In this document: one piece after another, positions 7,501 to 13,815 of the stretch
Numbering within the stretch: the first letter of the stretch is position 1
Layout of the letters: each line of letters opens with the position of its first letter
NCBI GenBank assembly: GCA_045597945.1
Contig: JAZLLD010000029.1
Location: 1 to 13,815, forward strand
DNA from: Colimorpha sp045597945
GTDB lineage: Bacteria; Bacteroidota; Bacteroidia; Bacteroidales; P3
Reading direction: 5' to 3'
DNA length: 13,815 nucleotides
The notes under the pieces: generated by a model
Databases searched by the model: none
What the model saw: the letters and a program-made list of their open reading frames with translations, nothing else
What the model was told of the DNA's origin: nothing
Position numbers and translations under genes: made by a program

Positions 7501-7611
7501 GGCCTTCGTGTCGCCCTGCTGGGCCTTGTTAATCAATTTCTGGTCCGCCTGGGCATTTGCCACCATGGGCAGCAAAGCAAGCAGAAAGACAAAGAGTTTG
7601 GACAGTTTCAT
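4573..7611 (-). CDS. Very long exported SEL1-like (TPR-type) repeat protein
   Basis: The 1012-aa product starts with a signal peptide (MKLSKLFVFLLALLPMVANAQA, likely cut near residue 20-22), and almost everything after it is SEL1-like helical repeats of roughly 36 residues. Typical units are 'AMVTLAKCYQNGAGVAHDST', 'AVKWFQRAADAG', 'AIEYYQMAADQDYDMAKLYL' and 'GYFYETGEYVDTVDHVKAVS'; I judge that more than 20 copies are present. Such solenoids act as protein-protein interaction scaffolds, and with a signal peptide this one should act in the periplasm or outside the cell. I see no enzymatic domain, lipobox, transmembrane segment or T9SS tail. The ATG at 7611 fits the signal peptide and has an A/T-rich upstream. 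A -7-type promoter element lies about 50 bases upstream and a stem-loop lies after the stop. The family assignment is sure; the partner and role are unknown. Confidence 0.93.
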   Translation of the reverse strand: MKLSKLFVFLLALLPMVANAQADQKLINKAQQGDTKAMVTLAKCYQNGAGVAHDSTLAVKWFQRAADAGDGDAWLYLSQYYLRGTCGFAKDTARYFAIRKEWADKGLPNGMAALGVAYEDGYGCKADTAKAVELYEQALKKGSDWAMQSVGQMYYYGDMGYAKDMKKALPLMEKSAKLGNWDMHYAIAQYYFDQKDYKKAWKFLNEGMRWAEPDAWGLAAETYGLGWGVEQDEAMAQHILDSLIAEHHNLKYTQFRAGIYYMYPDNKSLRDSAKAVRIWQEGDRMGSAACRLALAQLYSEQEQYDVKQSYLLKVASENHPNGYQDDACAELGVMYYSGQGCAEDFAQAEAWWKRGADKFRGVRCANTLAIFYQQDEHRDMAQAVKYLRLADKYGDEDAIATLGQLYAENGNMTQAMECYQQMIDKGQADGYYYLGIIYDNQGDAKTCNKLLAQGEKKGSKLAAAAMGTIYENGLDGTKVDYKKAVAYYEKSENAKALYNAGRIYLFGNMGKKGVASEADIAKGLALINQAADQGLIDAIYSLGYFYETGEYVDTVDHVKAVSYFSPLAEMGVAAGQFKMGLYYELGDGGIEADSAKAIEYYQMAADQDYDMAKLYLGDFYRIGRYLPMDQKKAFSLYTEAHQAGEPKGTYYVGRSYLEGCGVDIDTVMAIPYLKDAAAQGIGNASYRVADLYDFGRGGIVANGDSALYYYIKGYQQGNADCAAKLGFLLLREGNAEMAVECLGQATKGGNVEGAYTYACCLQNGTGFKEAHPKEAYRIWEQIVAGHDHPESYYQLGIACIQGNGCPEDENLGKAYLDTSANLGDEDAMYSLGMCYLNGIGCNIDTTTAIAWLEKSAGNEKIQAINRLGNVYEAQGDFKNAVLYYEKGVAAGSLESICNMGHCYEEGLGVVLNSQKAFELYHYAAEHSYTRGYRLVAHCYMDAIGVEENMAEALNWLVQAAEAGDVIAMYYAGAIYMDGAEGVPANPKKAREYLKKAATAGYEPAAVALSQMK

Positions 7612-7661
7612 ATAATGTATTTTAATTTTTTACAGCGCAATGATAATATTTTTTTGCGATG

Positions 7662-7669
7662 CAAAGATA
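7662..7669 (-). promoter_or_regulatory. -7 element of a promoter for the SEL1-repeat gene
   Basis: On the minus strand the bases read TATCTTTG, a perfect TAnnTTTG -7 element and the same octamer as that at 10877-10884. The start would fall near 7655, about 45 nt before the ATG. I find no TTTG at the usual -33 distance, so only half of the promoter is convincing. Confidence 0.5.
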
Positions 7670-7678
7670 CTAAAAAAA

Positions 7679-7710
7679 TTTGATTCACGTTATTTATTTA
7701 TAAATTTTTG
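7679..7710 (+). promoter_or_regulatory. Possible promoter toward the nucleoside kinase
   Basis: TTTG (7679-7682) is followed after 20 bases by AATTTTTG (7703-7710), one mismatch from TAnnTTTG. The spacing is right for a Bacteroidota promoter, and it is the best plus-strand candidate I found between the two divergent genes. AT-richness makes chance matches likely. Confidence 0.3.
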
Positions 7711-7788
7711 TTCGGAGGGTTGAAAAAACTGTTATTTCAGGCCTGCATTTCCCTGGGCTAAAGTGCCAATTGGGCAGAAAAAGAGAAG

Positions 7789-7832
7789 GCCCGTTGTAAG
7801 CCCGTTGTAAGTCCGTTGTAGGCCCGCTCCGT
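7789..7832 (+). repeat. 11-nt tandem repeat in the kinase leader
   Basis: Head-to-tail units are GCCCGTTGTAA (7789-7799), GCCCGTTGTAA (7800-7810), GTCCGTTGTAG (7811-7821) and a degenerate fourth, GCCCGCTCCGT (7822-7832). The first two are identical. The 11-bp period is close to one helical turn, so repeated protein sites are possible; so is simple slippage. It lies 108 bases upstream of the kinase ATG. Confidence 0.7.
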
Positions 7833-7940
7833 GGAACGGCCTGCAGGCGATGTTTCACGGGGTGTTCGCCCCGGTTGCCGTGGCGACAGTTTTGGAAGAC
7901 AATTCGCGCAAAAATATTTTTTGACAAAAACAGCACTATC

Positions 7941-9611
7941 ATGAATACGTTTGAAATCATCATCGAGAACACCAACGAGCGTCGCACCGTGGAGGCCGGC
8001 ATCAGCCTGGCCCAGCTGGCTCAGCAATACTACACCGCCGCCCCGCAAATGCCTGTGCTTGGCGCATTTGTGAACAATGTGGTGGAAGATATGCAGTACA
8101 ATCTTTATTCGCCCAAGTCGGTGCGGTTCTTCGACATCACCTCCAGTCATGGCTGGCGGATGTACCAGTCGTCGCTGGTGTTCATGCTCTACAAAGCCTT
8201 GCGCGACACCTATCCGCAGGCCACCTTGTCGGTGAAACATTCGCTGCGCGGAGGTTTCTATTGCACCATCACCGGCACGGGCAGCGATGACCGATTCCAA
8301 GTGGTTGACACTGTGCGCGAGCGCATGATAGAACTCCAGCACCAAGACCTTCCCTTCGAGACCCGCGGCATGTTGCTCACCGAGGCCGTGGAGCTGATTC
8401 GCAATGCCGGCATTCCCGAGACCCTCAAGCTGCTGGAGTCGCTTAACCAACTGTATATCACCATTGACTTTCTGGATGGCACGCCGCATAAGTTGGCCTC
8501 CAAGCTGGTGCCCAGCACCGGCTGCCTCACCACCTGGGATTTCCGCCCCTATAGCGATGAGGGCTATATGCTTCAGCTGCCAGACCAGCGCCATCTGGAC
8601 AAGCAGCCTGTGCTGCCCGACACACCTAAGTTGTTCTCAATCTTCAAAGAGCACCACCATTGGGTGGACCTCCTGCATGTGCCGACCATCACCGACCTCA
8701 ACCGCATTGTCCGCGACAAGGGGGCAAACCATCTCATCCATGTTTCCGAGGCTCTGCATGAGAAGAAATATGCCGAGATTGCCGACATGATTTACCAGCG
8801 CAAAGACCAGGTGAAGATGGTTCTCCTGGCCGGTCCTTCCTCCTCGGGCAAGACTACCTCGTGCCGCCGCCTGAGTGTGCAACTCAGCGTGTTAGGCTTT
8901 GATGTGAAACAACTTTCGCTGGACGACTATTTTGTTAGCCGCGACCGCACTCCCAAGTTGCCGAATGGCGAATATGACTTTGAAAGTATTGACGCACTGG
9001 ACGTTCCTCTGCTCAACGAACATCTGCTGCGCCTTTTCAATGGCGAGAAAGTTGAGATTCCCACCTTCGACTTCATCAAGGGCGACCCCTATTTCGATGG
9101 TAAGAGCCTGCAACTGAGCCCCAACAGCATTCTCGTGGTGGAAGGCATCCATGCCCTCAACCCCAAACTCACCGCGCAGATTGCCGACGAATTGAAGTTC
9201 CGCGTGTATGTTTCTGCCCTCACGCAGATTGCCATCGATGATGCTAACATCATACATAGCAGCGAGAACCGCATGTTGCGCCGCATTGTGCGCGACAACA
9301 ATTTCCGCGGCTGGGATGCCTACAACACGCTGCATCGCTGGGCCGAGGTGCGCCAAGGCGAGGAGAAGAATATCTTCCCCTTCCAGGAGAATGCCGACGT
9401 GATGTTCAACTCTGCCCTGCTGTATGAACTGGGTGTGCTGAAACTCTATGCCGAGCCGCAGCTGAAACGCATCCCCGAGAACTGTCCCGAGTTTGCCGAG
9501 GCACATTACCTGCTGAAGTTCCTCGACCTCGTCGATCCCATTGATCCTAAGCACATTCCACCCACCAGCATCATGCGCGAGTTCCTGGGCGGCAGCAGCT
9601 TTGAATATTAA
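7941..9611 (+). CDS. TGS-domain nucleoside kinase (uridine-kinase-like P-loop kinase)
   Basis: The 556-aa cytosolic protein has an N-terminal TGS-like ubiquitin-fold (about 1-65), a region resembling the threonyl-tRNA synthetase second additional domain (about 70-240, with 'VKHSLRGGFYCTI'), and a C-terminal uridine kinase/phosphoribulokinase-type domain. The kinase has a Walker A loop GPSSSGKTT (298-306), the SLDDYF motif (326-331) that in uridine kinases supplies the catalytic Asp, and EGIHALN (401-407). This fused architecture and length match the 'nucleoside kinase' family of Bacteroidota, clostridia and Thermotoga; NTP-dependent phosphorylation of a nucleoside such as uridine is the usual annotation, but the substrate is not readable here. 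The ATG at 7941 starts directly with the TGS fold. The next gene begins 45 bases after the stop on the same strand, so co-transcription is likely. The molecular class is confident; the substrate is not. Confidence 0.92.
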   Translation: MNTFEIIIENTNERRTVEAGISLAQLAQQYYTAAPQMPVLGAFVNNVVEDMQYNLYSPKSVRFFDITSSHGWRMYQSSLVFMLYKALRDTYPQATLSVKHSLRGGFYCTITGTGSDDRFQVVDTVRERMIELQHQDLPFETRGMLLTEAVELIRNAGIPETLKLLESLNQLYITIDFLDGTPHKLASKLVPSTGCLTTWDFRPYSDEGYMLQLPDQRHLDKQPVLPDTPKLFSIFKEHHHWVDLLHVPTITDLNRIVRDKGANHLIHVSEALHEKKYAEIADMIYQRKDQVKMVLLAGPSSSGKTTSCRRLSVQLSVLGFDVKQLSLDDYFVSRDRTPKLPNGEYDFESIDALDVPLLNEHLLRLFNGEKVEIPTFDFIKGDPYFDGKSLQLSPNSILVVEGIHALNPKLTAQIADELKFRVYVSALTQIAIDDANIIHSSENRMLRRIVRDNNFRGWDAYNTLHRWAEVRQGEEKNIFPFQENADVMFNSALLYELGVLKLYAEPQLKRIPENCPEFAEAHYLLKFLDLVDPIDPKHIPPTSIMREFLGGSSFEY

Positions 9612-9656
9612 TCTGTGTGGATTTCAGCAGATGTTGTAAACACTAGTCGTGCTTTT

Positions 9657-10811
9657 ATGAAGAAGTTATTGCTATTGCTTGGATTGATTCTGGTTTCGCT
9701 TGGTCTGCCCGCCTGGGCCAACGATGCCACCTACTACACCTCTGGCAACCAGCTGGTTCCCTTGCAGGAAACCGACATCAGCGTGCGCAAGGAGGTGCTC
9801 ACCATTTCCATCCTCAACAACGGCTTTGCCCGGGTGGATGTCTACTATGAATTCTGGAATCCCGGCAAGCAAGTCCGCCAGCTGCTCATGGGCTTTGAGG
9901 CCAACCCTCCTTACAATGACGATTGGAAATTCCATCCCGATGGTGTCCATCCTAACATTTCCGAATTCATGGTGGAAATGAATGGTTCGCGGCTGGCTTA
10001 TAGGAATGCTGTGTGCCGTAGCGGGTTGGATACATTAAGCATTGTGGAGGCAAAGGACTATATGATATTTGACGACAATCGCATCTACGAGGAAGACCCT
10101 GCCGAGAATGACCAGGCCTGGGACAAAGGAATTGAGTTTGCCTACGTCTATTATTTCACGGCCGACTTCCAGCCTGGGCTGAACAAGGTGCACCACACTT
10201 ACAGCTACAAGATGTCTCGAGGAGTTGGAATGCCTTGGCAGATAAGCTATAAGCTCTCGCCCGCAAGCCGCTGGGCCAACCATCAGATCGACGATTTCAC
10301 CCTTGTTGTGCGATCCGACAACACGGCCAAACATTTTCTTATCAAGAAAGACATTTTCCCTAGCGCGGCTTTCGCTGTGGCTGAAGGTAAGGGAAAAATC
10401 CGTGAAGTAAAATACTGGGACATAGATTACTGCGAATTCGCCTTGCGCAATGGTTCCGTGCAAACCCACATCGCCAATTTCAGACCCAATGAAGAATTGA
10501 TTATAGAGTCGGCCTTCAGATACGACCAGCCCATAGGCCATTTCTATGATCCATATTATGGATTGAAGTGGTTCTTTTACGGAGACTTTCAGTCAGCTCA
10601 GGATAATCTCCAGAACTCGCCATTCTTGAAGCGTGTGCGCAGAAATCTGCCCTTTGCCTATCGCGGTCATGTGTTCAAAGACAAGGCTTTGCGTGAGTTC
10701 TTTGAGAATCAGTGGTGGTACATGCCGGACCCCAACTATCATGACGACACTAGCGACTTCACCGAGTTGGACCACCTTTATATCCAAGGAAAAGATAACC
10801 TGTCGAATTAG
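9657..10811 (+). CDS. Exported YARHG-domain protein with DUF4424-like N-terminus
   Basis: The 384-aa product begins with a clear signal peptide (MKKLLLLLGLILVSLGLPAWA, cut near residue 21), so it should act in the periplasm or envelope. After the cut, 'NDATYYTSGNQLVPLQETDI', 'VRKEVLTISI' and 'FARVDVYYEFWNPG' resemble the start of DUF4424-type exported proteins, a beta-rich domain of unknown function (moderate confidence). At the C-terminus, about 310-376, lies a YARHG domain: 'LPFAYRGHVFKDKALREFFE' followed by 'WWYMPDPNY', with the name motif changed to AYRGH. YARHG domains are found on extracellular bacterial proteins, with unknown biochemical role. I chose the ATG at 9657 because the signal peptide begins there; 14 extra codons upstream look non-coding. 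It follows the kinase by 45 bases and is followed by a terminator-like hairpin. Confidence 0.85.
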   Translation: MKKLLLLLGLILVSLGLPAWANDATYYTSGNQLVPLQETDISVRKEVLTISILNNGFARVDVYYEFWNPGKQVRQLLMGFEANPPYNDDWKFHPDGVHPNISEFMVEMNGSRLAYRNAVCRSGLDTLSIVEAKDYMIFDDNRIYEEDPAENDQAWDKGIEFAYVYYFTADFQPGLNKVHHTYSYKMSRGVGMPWQISYKLSPASRWANHQIDDFTLVVRSDNTAKHFLIKKDIFPSAAFAVAEGKGKIREVKYWDIDYCEFALRNGSVQTHIANFRPNEELIIESAFRYDQPIGHFYDPYYGLKWFFYGDFQSAQDNLQNSPFLKRVRRNLPFAYRGHVFKDKALREFFENQWWYMPDPNYHDDTSDFTELDHLYIQGKDNLSN

Positions 10812-10812
10812 C

Positions 10813-10854
10813 CAATAGCCTAATACTAAAAAGTTAGGGCTAGGATTGTTTTTT
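10813..10854 (+). terminator. Intrinsic terminator after the YARHG gene
   Basis: Two bases after the stop, CAATAGCCTAA (10813-10823) pairs with TTAGGGCTA..ATTG (10834-10848), with a one-base and a two-base bulge and a 10-nt loop, and T6 follows at 10849-10854. Position and T-tract fit rho-independent termination of the kinase/YARHG transcript. Confidence 0.6.
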
Positions 10855-10855
10855 C

Positions 10856-10884
10856 TTTGTTATTCAATTTAATTTGTATCTTTG
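10856..10884 (+). promoter_or_regulatory. Bacteroidota-type promoter for the FN3/T9SS gene
   Basis: TTTG (10856-10859) and TATCTTTG (10877-10884, an exact TAnnTTTG match) are separated by 17 bases, slightly short of the best spacing. The predicted start near 10890 leaves a leader of about 87 nt. The promoter lies directly after the upstream terminator, so the two adhesin-like genes appear to form their own transcription unit. Confidence 0.65.
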
Positions 10885-10898
10885 CTCGATAATCGCAC

Positions 10899-10923
10899 CA
10901 GCACATTCTGTTGGAATGTGCTG
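10899..10923 (+). other. Perfect 10-bp hairpin in the mRNA leader of the FN3/T9SS gene
   Basis: CAGCACATTC (10899-10908) and GAATGTGCTG (10914-10923) are exact reverse complements around a 5-nt loop. It starts about 10 nt after the predicted transcription start, with no T-run after it, so it is not a terminator. A 5'-protecting stem, an RNA-binding-protein site or a DNA operator are all possible. Confidence 0.6.
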
Positions 10924-10976
10924 ATAACTAGTATGTTTATGAGAATAAATATTTTATTAATTAAATACTAATTTTT

Positions 10977-12674
10977 ATGAAAAGAAAAGTATTCTTTTTT
11001 GCTTTGTTGGCAGCCGTCATGGCAATGCCCCTTGTGACCAAGGCACAGGACAAGCCCTGCGACCCTGTCGCATTTCTGCCTTGGTGGGAAGACTTCCAGG
11101 CCTATCCCCACAACACTACGCCCCCAACAGTGCCCACCTGCTGGCACTTCCAGGGCACCAATGAGCCCTCTATTGGTCAGTACAATGTCCACTCGGGCTA
11201 CTACACTTGTATTCTTGACCTCTACAGCACTGGCGTGACCTGGGCTGTGTTGCAGAATCCGTTTGACACCACACTGGATATCAACCACATGCAGGTGACC
11301 TTCAGCGCTGGTAAGTCCAGCTCCAGTGAGTCTCACAACTCCGACCTCATCATTGGTATCACCACCAATCCCACCAATCCCAGCGATGCCAACTTTGTGC
11401 CGCTGGACACTTTGCTCATGATTCCCCACACCTCGGGCGACACCATGCCCCGCTACACTGTGGACTTTGCGCGCTATAACGACACCGGCCGTTATTTTTG
11501 CTTCAAGACCCAGCCTATCATGTCCTCTGGAGTCAACTTCTTGGCTATCGACAGCTTGGTGTTTGACTTCAACGACCACTGCATGGTGCCTCAGCGTCTG
11601 CGCGTTTACAACGTCACCGACGAGAGTGCGTTCTTCTGCTGGAACCAGTACCACAGCGGCCATGCCGACTTGCAGTTCAAGGCAGTGGCCGACACTGGCT
11701 GGACTACTGTTCCAGTCCTTGGTCGCTTTGCCGGCCTGGACCATCGCCTCACCGCCAGCACCCAGTATATGGCTCGCGTCCGCCAGGACTGCTCGCTGTC
11801 GTACAATGGCTACAGCGACTGGAGCGACACCGTCTATTTTACCACCGACACTGTGCACTGCCGTATGCCTGAGGCACTTGTGCTTGACGACATCGCCAAC
11901 ACTTCCGCCACTTTCAGCTGGACTGTGCGCGGCACTGCAAGTGCTTGGGAAGTGCATGTTTTCAATAGCAGCTACAACCGTACTTTCACCACCACTACTG
12001 TACCCTATACCGTCACCGGTCTGAGCCATGGCACCAACTATCGTGTGGCAGTGCGCTCTATGTGCGATGCCTCCAATGCCTCTGAATGGACTGACACTAT
12101 CATGATTACCACCAGCAGATGCTTCTCGGTAAGTAATGTTGCAGCTATTCCCAGTGTAAACCAGGCTGCTATCAGCTGGTACGATCAGTCTAATGAGGGC
12201 CAGGAATGGGAGATTATCTGGGGCAATCCCGGTTTCACCGAAGAAGAAATTCTTGGCTCTATGGTTGTCAACAATATGCCCAACTACACCATTGAGGGGC
12301 TTGATGCCAACACCCAGTATGTGGCCAAAGTCCGCGCACTCTGTGCTGACGGTCGCTACAGCGAATGGACCAGCGTAGCATTCTCCACCCTTCCTGAAGA
12401 AGGCCAGGAGGGCATCGGCGCCATTGATGGTATGCAGGTGAGCATCTATCCCAACCCTGCCACCACCGCCACCACCATCAGCGTCCAGGGCGTTGAAGGT
12501 CGCGTGAATGTGGCTGTAGTTGGCATGGATGGTCGCATTCTCCAGCAGTTTGAGAAAGACTGCCCCGCTGATTGCGAGATGGTTATTGATGTTGAAGGCC
12601 TTGCCAAGGGCACCTATCTCGTGCGTCTCAGTGGCGAGGGTTTCACCACCACTCGGAAATTTAATGTACAGTAA
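10977..12674 (+). CDS. Secreted choice-of-anchor-J / fibronectin type III protein with type A T9SS sorting domain
   Basis: The 565-aa product has a signal peptide (about 1-23, ending TKA), then a cleaved-adhesin/choice-of-anchor-J-like beta domain (about 30-200; 'WWEDFQAYPHNTTPP', 'VPTCWHF', 'FLAIDSLVFDF'). Three fibronectin type III domains follow at about 203-291, 296-381 and 384-472 (each with a 'T.YMARVR', 'TNYRVAVRSMC' or 'TQYVAKVRALC' strand). The C-terminal 80 residues are a clear type A T9SS sorting domain: 'VSIYPNP' (488-494), 'VGMDGRILQQF', 'LAKGTYLVRLSGEGFTTTRK'. It should be carried across the outer membrane by the type IX system and kept on the surface or released; adhesion is the likely role but no enzyme motif shows. 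ATG at 10977 is set by the signal peptide. It has its own promoter and leader hairpin, and a related gene starts 17 bases after its stop. Confidence 0.92.
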   Translation: MKRKVFFFALLAAVMAMPLVTKAQDKPCDPVAFLPWWEDFQAYPHNTTPPTVPTCWHFQGTNEPSIGQYNVHSGYYTCILDLYSTGVTWAVLQNPFDTTLDINHMQVTFSAGKSSSSESHNSDLIIGITTNPTNPSDANFVPLDTLLMIPHTSGDTMPRYTVDFARYNDTGRYFCFKTQPIMSSGVNFLAIDSLVFDFNDHCMVPQRLRVYNVTDESAFFCWNQYHSGHADLQFKAVADTGWTTVPVLGRFAGLDHRLTASTQYMARVRQDCSLSYNGYSDWSDTVYFTTDTVHCRMPEALVLDDIANTSATFSWTVRGTASAWEVHVFNSSYNRTFTTTTVPYTVTGLSHGTNYRVAVRSMCDASNASEWTDTIMITTSRCFSVSNVAAIPSVNQAAISWYDQSNEGQEWEIIWGNPGFTEEEILGSMVVNNMPNYTIEGLDANTQYVAKVRALCADGRYSEWTSVAFSTLPEEGQEGIGAIDGMQVSIYPNPATTATTISVQGVEGRVNVAVVGMDGRILQQFEKDCPADCEMVIDVEGLAKGTYLVRLSGEGFTTTRKFNVQ

Positions 12675-12691
12675 CTAAGCACCCTTTTGAT

Positions 12692-13815
12692 ATGAGAATT
12701 ATGAATAAAATATTGACAAGACTCATGTTGCTTCTGGCTCTGATGCTGCCTGCCAGCCTCATGGCCCAGAGTTATCAGTCGGTGCCCTATACCCAAGGTT
12801 TTGAAGGCCTTAGTACTGGCCAGCAGCCTGAAGGTTGGATTGCCTATCAGACCGGCACCAATATCAACGTTACCTTCCCCTGTGCCTATGCCTATTCTGG
12901 CAATGCGCGCAGTAGCAGTGTGTATTACGAATTTGAGTTCAGCTCCAGTTCTGCAGTTCGTTCCGAACTTGTGGCCACTTGCGAGTTCGCCAACCCCAGC
13001 TCCTTGATGGTTGATTTTTATGCTCAAACTACCACCAGCAACTACCCCGACTATTTCGAGGTCGGTGTGATGGAAGACTCTGTTTTCGTGCCGGTTGACA
13101 CAGTAAACCTTGCTCGTGTATCGGGTTTCGGCGGGGGTAACTATAGCCACTACCGTGTGTTCTTGGTCGAATACACCGGCGATGGCCATCGCATTGCTTT
13201 CCGTGCCACCCGCAATACCTCCGGCCAGATGACAGTTTTCATGGAAGACGTCACCATCAGCCAGGCACCCACTTGTGCATATATGCCCGGCACGCCTAGC
13301 GCTGATGCCGACTCTGTCAGTGCAACACTCACTTGGAGTGAACCCAGTGTTTCGGCAGGCTATATGCTGTACCTCAACAACGACGAGACCTGGTACAATA
13401 CTTCCACTAACAGCTACTATTTCAGTGGCCTTACACCCAACACCCTTTACACTGGATATCTTTACAATACCTGCTCTGGTAGCGATACTTCTGAGGCAGT
13501 TGCTTTTAGCTTCCGCACAGCTTGCGGTATGCCTGAGTTCCCCCTCTTTGAAGATTTCGACACCTATGCCGGTGAGTTCCCCAGCTGCTGGTATAAGAGC
13601 GAGCCTCGCAATGAGTATCCTAGCATTTCCACCAGTGCTCGGTATGGCGGCACCTATGGTGTGCGAATGTACAGCAGCAGTACCAACGTGTCTATCGCTT
13701 CGCCGTATCTCTACAGCCCTGTCAATGGCTTTGAAACTCAGTTTTGGGCTAAGAAGTCTTCGTCCTATTACGATGTGAACCTGGCTGTTGGCTATGTTTC
13801 CAGTGTCGGATCCAT
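12692..13815 (+). CDS. Secreted choice-of-anchor-J / FN3 protein, truncated by the window end
   Basis: The reading frame is open from 12692 to the last base, giving 374 complete codons without a stop, so the gene continues beyond the window. Residues 1-26 form a signal peptide (hydrophobic core 'LMLLLALMLPASLMAQ'). An anchor-J-like beta domain follows at about 33-192 ('YTQGFEGLSTGQQPEGW' to 'MEDVTIS'), then an FN3-like domain at about 200-276 ('VSATLTWSEP', 'TPNTLYTGYLY'), and the start of a second anchor-J domain from about 283 ('FPLFEDFDTYAGEFPSCWY'). The start may be 12692 or the in-frame ATG at 12701 (MNKILTRLM), both compatible with a signal peptide. The architecture and the 17-base gap mark it as a co-transcribed paralogue of the upstream gene; by analogy a T9SS tail is expected outside the window. 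Other frames here are shadows. Confidence 0.87.
   Translation, partial: MRIMNKILTRLMLLLALMLPASLMAQSYQSVPYTQGFEGLSTGQQPEGWIAYQTGTNINVTFPCAYAYSGNARSSSVYYEFEFSSSSAVRSELVATCEFANPSSLMVDFYAQTTTSNYPDYFEVGVMEDSVFVPVDTVNLARVSGFGGGNYSHYRVFLVEYTGDGHRIAFRATRNTSGQMTVFMEDVTISQAPTCAYMPGTPSADADSVSATLTWSEPSVSAGYMLYLNNDETWYNTSTNSYYFSGLTPNTLYTGYLYNTCSGSDTSEAVAFSFRTACGMPEFPLFEDFDTYAGEFPSCWYKSEPRNEYPSISTSARYGGTYGVRMYSSSTNVSIASPYLYSPVNGFETQFWAKKSSSYYDVNLAVGYVSSVGS

Larger units (their letters stand above)
7612..7940. other. Divergent intergenic region between the SEL1-repeat gene and the nucleoside kinase
   Basis: No gene is supported here. The left part (7612-7740) is AT-rich and carries promoter-like elements on both strands (7662-7669 minus, 7679-7710 plus). 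The right part turns GC-rich and structured: an 11-nt tandem repeat at 7789-7832, a perfect palindrome GCCTGCAGGC at 7839-7848, and a hairpin CGGGG (7858-7862) / CCCCG (7869-7873). If transcription toward the kinase starts near 7716, all of this would form a structured leader of about 225 nt. The in-frame kinase extension starting with TTG at 7875 lies in this structured DNA and was not used. Confidence 0.55.

Noticed and set aside
7789..7832. CRISPR array
   Set aside because: The 11-nt units are directly adjacent with no spacers and no cas genes are present.
7758..8594. 278-codon minus-strand open frame across the kinase start
   Set aside because: It runs through the tandem repeat and the conserved TGS region of the kinase; no recognisable domain.
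10968..12029. 353-codon minus-strand open frame opposite the FN3/T9SS gene
   Set aside because: Shadow of a well-supported secreted protein; Val/Ala/Gly/His-rich composition without motifs.
13275..13778. 167-codon plus-strand open frame near the window end
   Set aside because: It is out of frame with the anchor-J/FN3 gene that runs open from 12692 to the end with a signal peptide and recognisable domains.

Overview
The window looks like a chromosomal segment of a Bacteroidales bacterium (Bacteroidota). The reasons are: three secreted proteins with BspA-type or choice-of-anchor-J/FN3 architecture, two of which end in type IX secretion (T9SS) sorting-like domains; promoters of the Bacteroidota form (TTTG about 17-20 bp upstream of TAnnTTTG); A-rich translation starts in place of clear Shine-Dalgarno sites; and a TGS/uridine-kinase-type nucleoside kinase. 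The genus cannot be fixed by reading alone. Coding DNA is fairly GC-rich and the gaps are AT-rich. I see no IS element, phage gene, tRNA, rRNA or CRISPR array.

Layout. 182-1669 (+) encodes a BspA-like leucine-rich-repeat surface protein with two InlB-B-like repeats and a T9SS-like tail. An AT-rich gap of 477 bases follows. It holds two nearly identical 14-bp dyads exactly 21 bp apart, a well-formed promoter, and a leader of about 160 nt with competing stems and a T6 tract. Then come metK (2147-3403, +), a strong intrinsic-terminator-like hairpin, and ubiE/menG (3474-4148, +), which starts only three bases after the hairpin's T-tract. Converging on ubiE from the other strand are an 83-aa protein of unknown function (4238-4489, -) and a very long exported SEL1-repeat protein (4573-7611, -). 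A divergent intergenic region with an 11-nt tandem repeat leads to a TGS-domain nucleoside kinase (7941-9611, +) and an exported YARHG-domain protein (9657-10811, +). After a terminator and a new promoter come two secreted adhesin-like genes, 10977-12674 (FN3 plus T9SS tail) and 12692 to the window end (truncated).

How the genes work together. MetK makes S-adenosylmethionine and UbiE/MenG uses it for the last step of menaquinone synthesis, so the pair is metabolically linked although a terminator-like hairpin lies between them. The BspA, SEL1, YARHG, FN3 and anchor-J proteins all carry signal peptides and form an envelope or secreted set, three of them probably T9SS cargo. The most interesting unexplained signals are non-coding: the metK upstream region (paired operator-like dyads, then a possible attenuator or riboswitch) and the hairpin jammed against the ubiE start.
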